Source of the DNA: Myxococcota bacterium
GTDB lineage: Bacteria > Myxococcota_A > Polyangia > Palsa-1104 > JAEUJZ01
DNA: 64,000 bases
Direction of reading: 5' to 3'
Assembly: GCA_025057315.1 (NCBI GenBank)
Contig: JANWXW010000153.1
Coordinates: forward strand, 52,967-116,966
Of the stretch, positions 63,659-64,000 are shown one piece after another. The notes under the pieces were generated by a model that saw nothing but the letters and a program-made list of their open reading frames with translations, was not told the DNA's origin and did not search any database. Made by a program: the position numbers and the translations under genes. Numbering within the stretch: the stretch's first letter is position 1; every line of letters begins with the position of its first letter.

Positions 63659-64000
63659 CGCCTCCGCCCACGCCCCATCCGGAGGGCGGGCATTCAGCCG
63701 CAGGCCCCCATGGGGGCTGGGCCCGAGAGCGGCTGGGCCCAGCGCCCGCGGCAACCGCCCCGCGGCCCCAGCCTGGCCAGGCCCTGCCACCACCCTGTCC
63801 GGGGTGATGCCCCAGCCGCGCCGGGGAGCTCGTCCAGCCGCCCACGGCAGCCCGCCCAGCCTGCCCGAGCCCACCCCCCAGCCCCCTGGGCCTGCCCGCC
63901 CCCGCCTTCAGCCCGGCCGCCCCCCAGCCGATGCAGCGGACATGCACGCCGCCCAGCCCCTGCTCGACCTGCTCTCCCCCCTGTGCCAGCTGGCCACCCA
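63659..64000. other. C-rich non-coding tail with a possible gene start
   Basis: The 280 bases after the secreted-protein gene are mostly C, G and A with no sensible frame. An ATG at 63942 opens a frame (MHAAQPLLDLLSPLCQL) that runs off the window. It may be the start of the next gene, but there is no ribosome site to support it. Confidence 0.35.

Overview
The window is a GC-rich bacterial chromosome segment. Its style points to a Myxococcota-like (former deltaproteobacterial) organism. Evidence: many small secreted lipoproteins, PEGA/TPR proteins, a Ser/Thr kinase with a C-terminal extracytoplasmic tail, an FHA-sigma54 activator, a MopE-like calcium motif in a sulfatase, a MYXO-CTERM-like Cys/hydrophobic/Arg tail, and a squalene-epoxidase-like FAD enzyme. 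The lineage is inferred from gene style only. I saw no tRNA, rRNA, insertion sequence or CRISPR array.

Layout. 1-2.5 kb: the end of a secreted alpha/beta hydrolase and a small lipoprotein. 2.6-6.1 kb: a tight central-metabolism operon mdh-sucC-sucD-ndk, followed by a DUF4230 protein. 6.8-11.8 kb: a minus-strand run holding an FmdB-type zinc ribbon, a 14-blade propeller lipoprotein, a TPR/PEGA-like protein, a lipoprotein gene interrupted by an in-frame TGA, a lipoprotein-type methyltransferase and a small unknown. 11.8-14.7 kb: a Ski2-like helicase fused to an OmpR-type winged helix. 14.9-18.5 kb: a PPi-type phosphofructokinase and a polytopic sulfatase. 18.9-23.4 kb: a secreted FAD amine oxidase-like protein, a type IIA topoisomerase B subunit and a PEGA protein. 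23.5-29 kb: a CehA/McbA-type PHP protein divergent from a giant amidase. 29.1-30.4 kb: a decayed glycoside hydrolase. 30.6-34.1 kb: the FHA-sigma54 regulator divergent from a KAS III-like enzyme lacking its catalytic His, then an AT-rich region with three repeated boxes. 34.2-39.9 kb: a lipoprotein, a PepSY protein, the TldD/TldE pair and a membrane acyltransferase. 40-45.9 kb: a tetra-CAP protein, a squalene-epoxidase-like enzyme, a zinc-ribbon protein and a GT39-like membrane protein. 45.9-49.8 kb: the Ser/Thr kinase, a PA0069-type radical SAM protein and MurB. 50.6-52.3 kb: a coupled TauE/YeeE/YedE-type sulfur transport set. 52.4-55.4 kb: a helical lipoprotein, an outer-membrane barrel and an NAD(P)-binding protein. 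55.8-59.9 kb: a minus-strand run of PfkB kinase, RecO, PilZ, Trm112-like protein and membrane metallophosphoesterase, divergent from an EtfD-like Fe-S oxidoreductase. 62.5-63.7 kb: a cysteine-rich secreted protein.

Most genes are housekeeping or envelope functions. The best candidates for something new are the helicase-winged-helix fusion, the four-CAP cytoplasmic protein, the lipoprotein-type methyltransferase operon with the interrupted neighbour, the triple-box region at 33.4-33.55 kb, and a recurring habit of short paired direct repeats just downstream of genes. No single multi-gene system that is clearly novel could be proven from the sequence alone.
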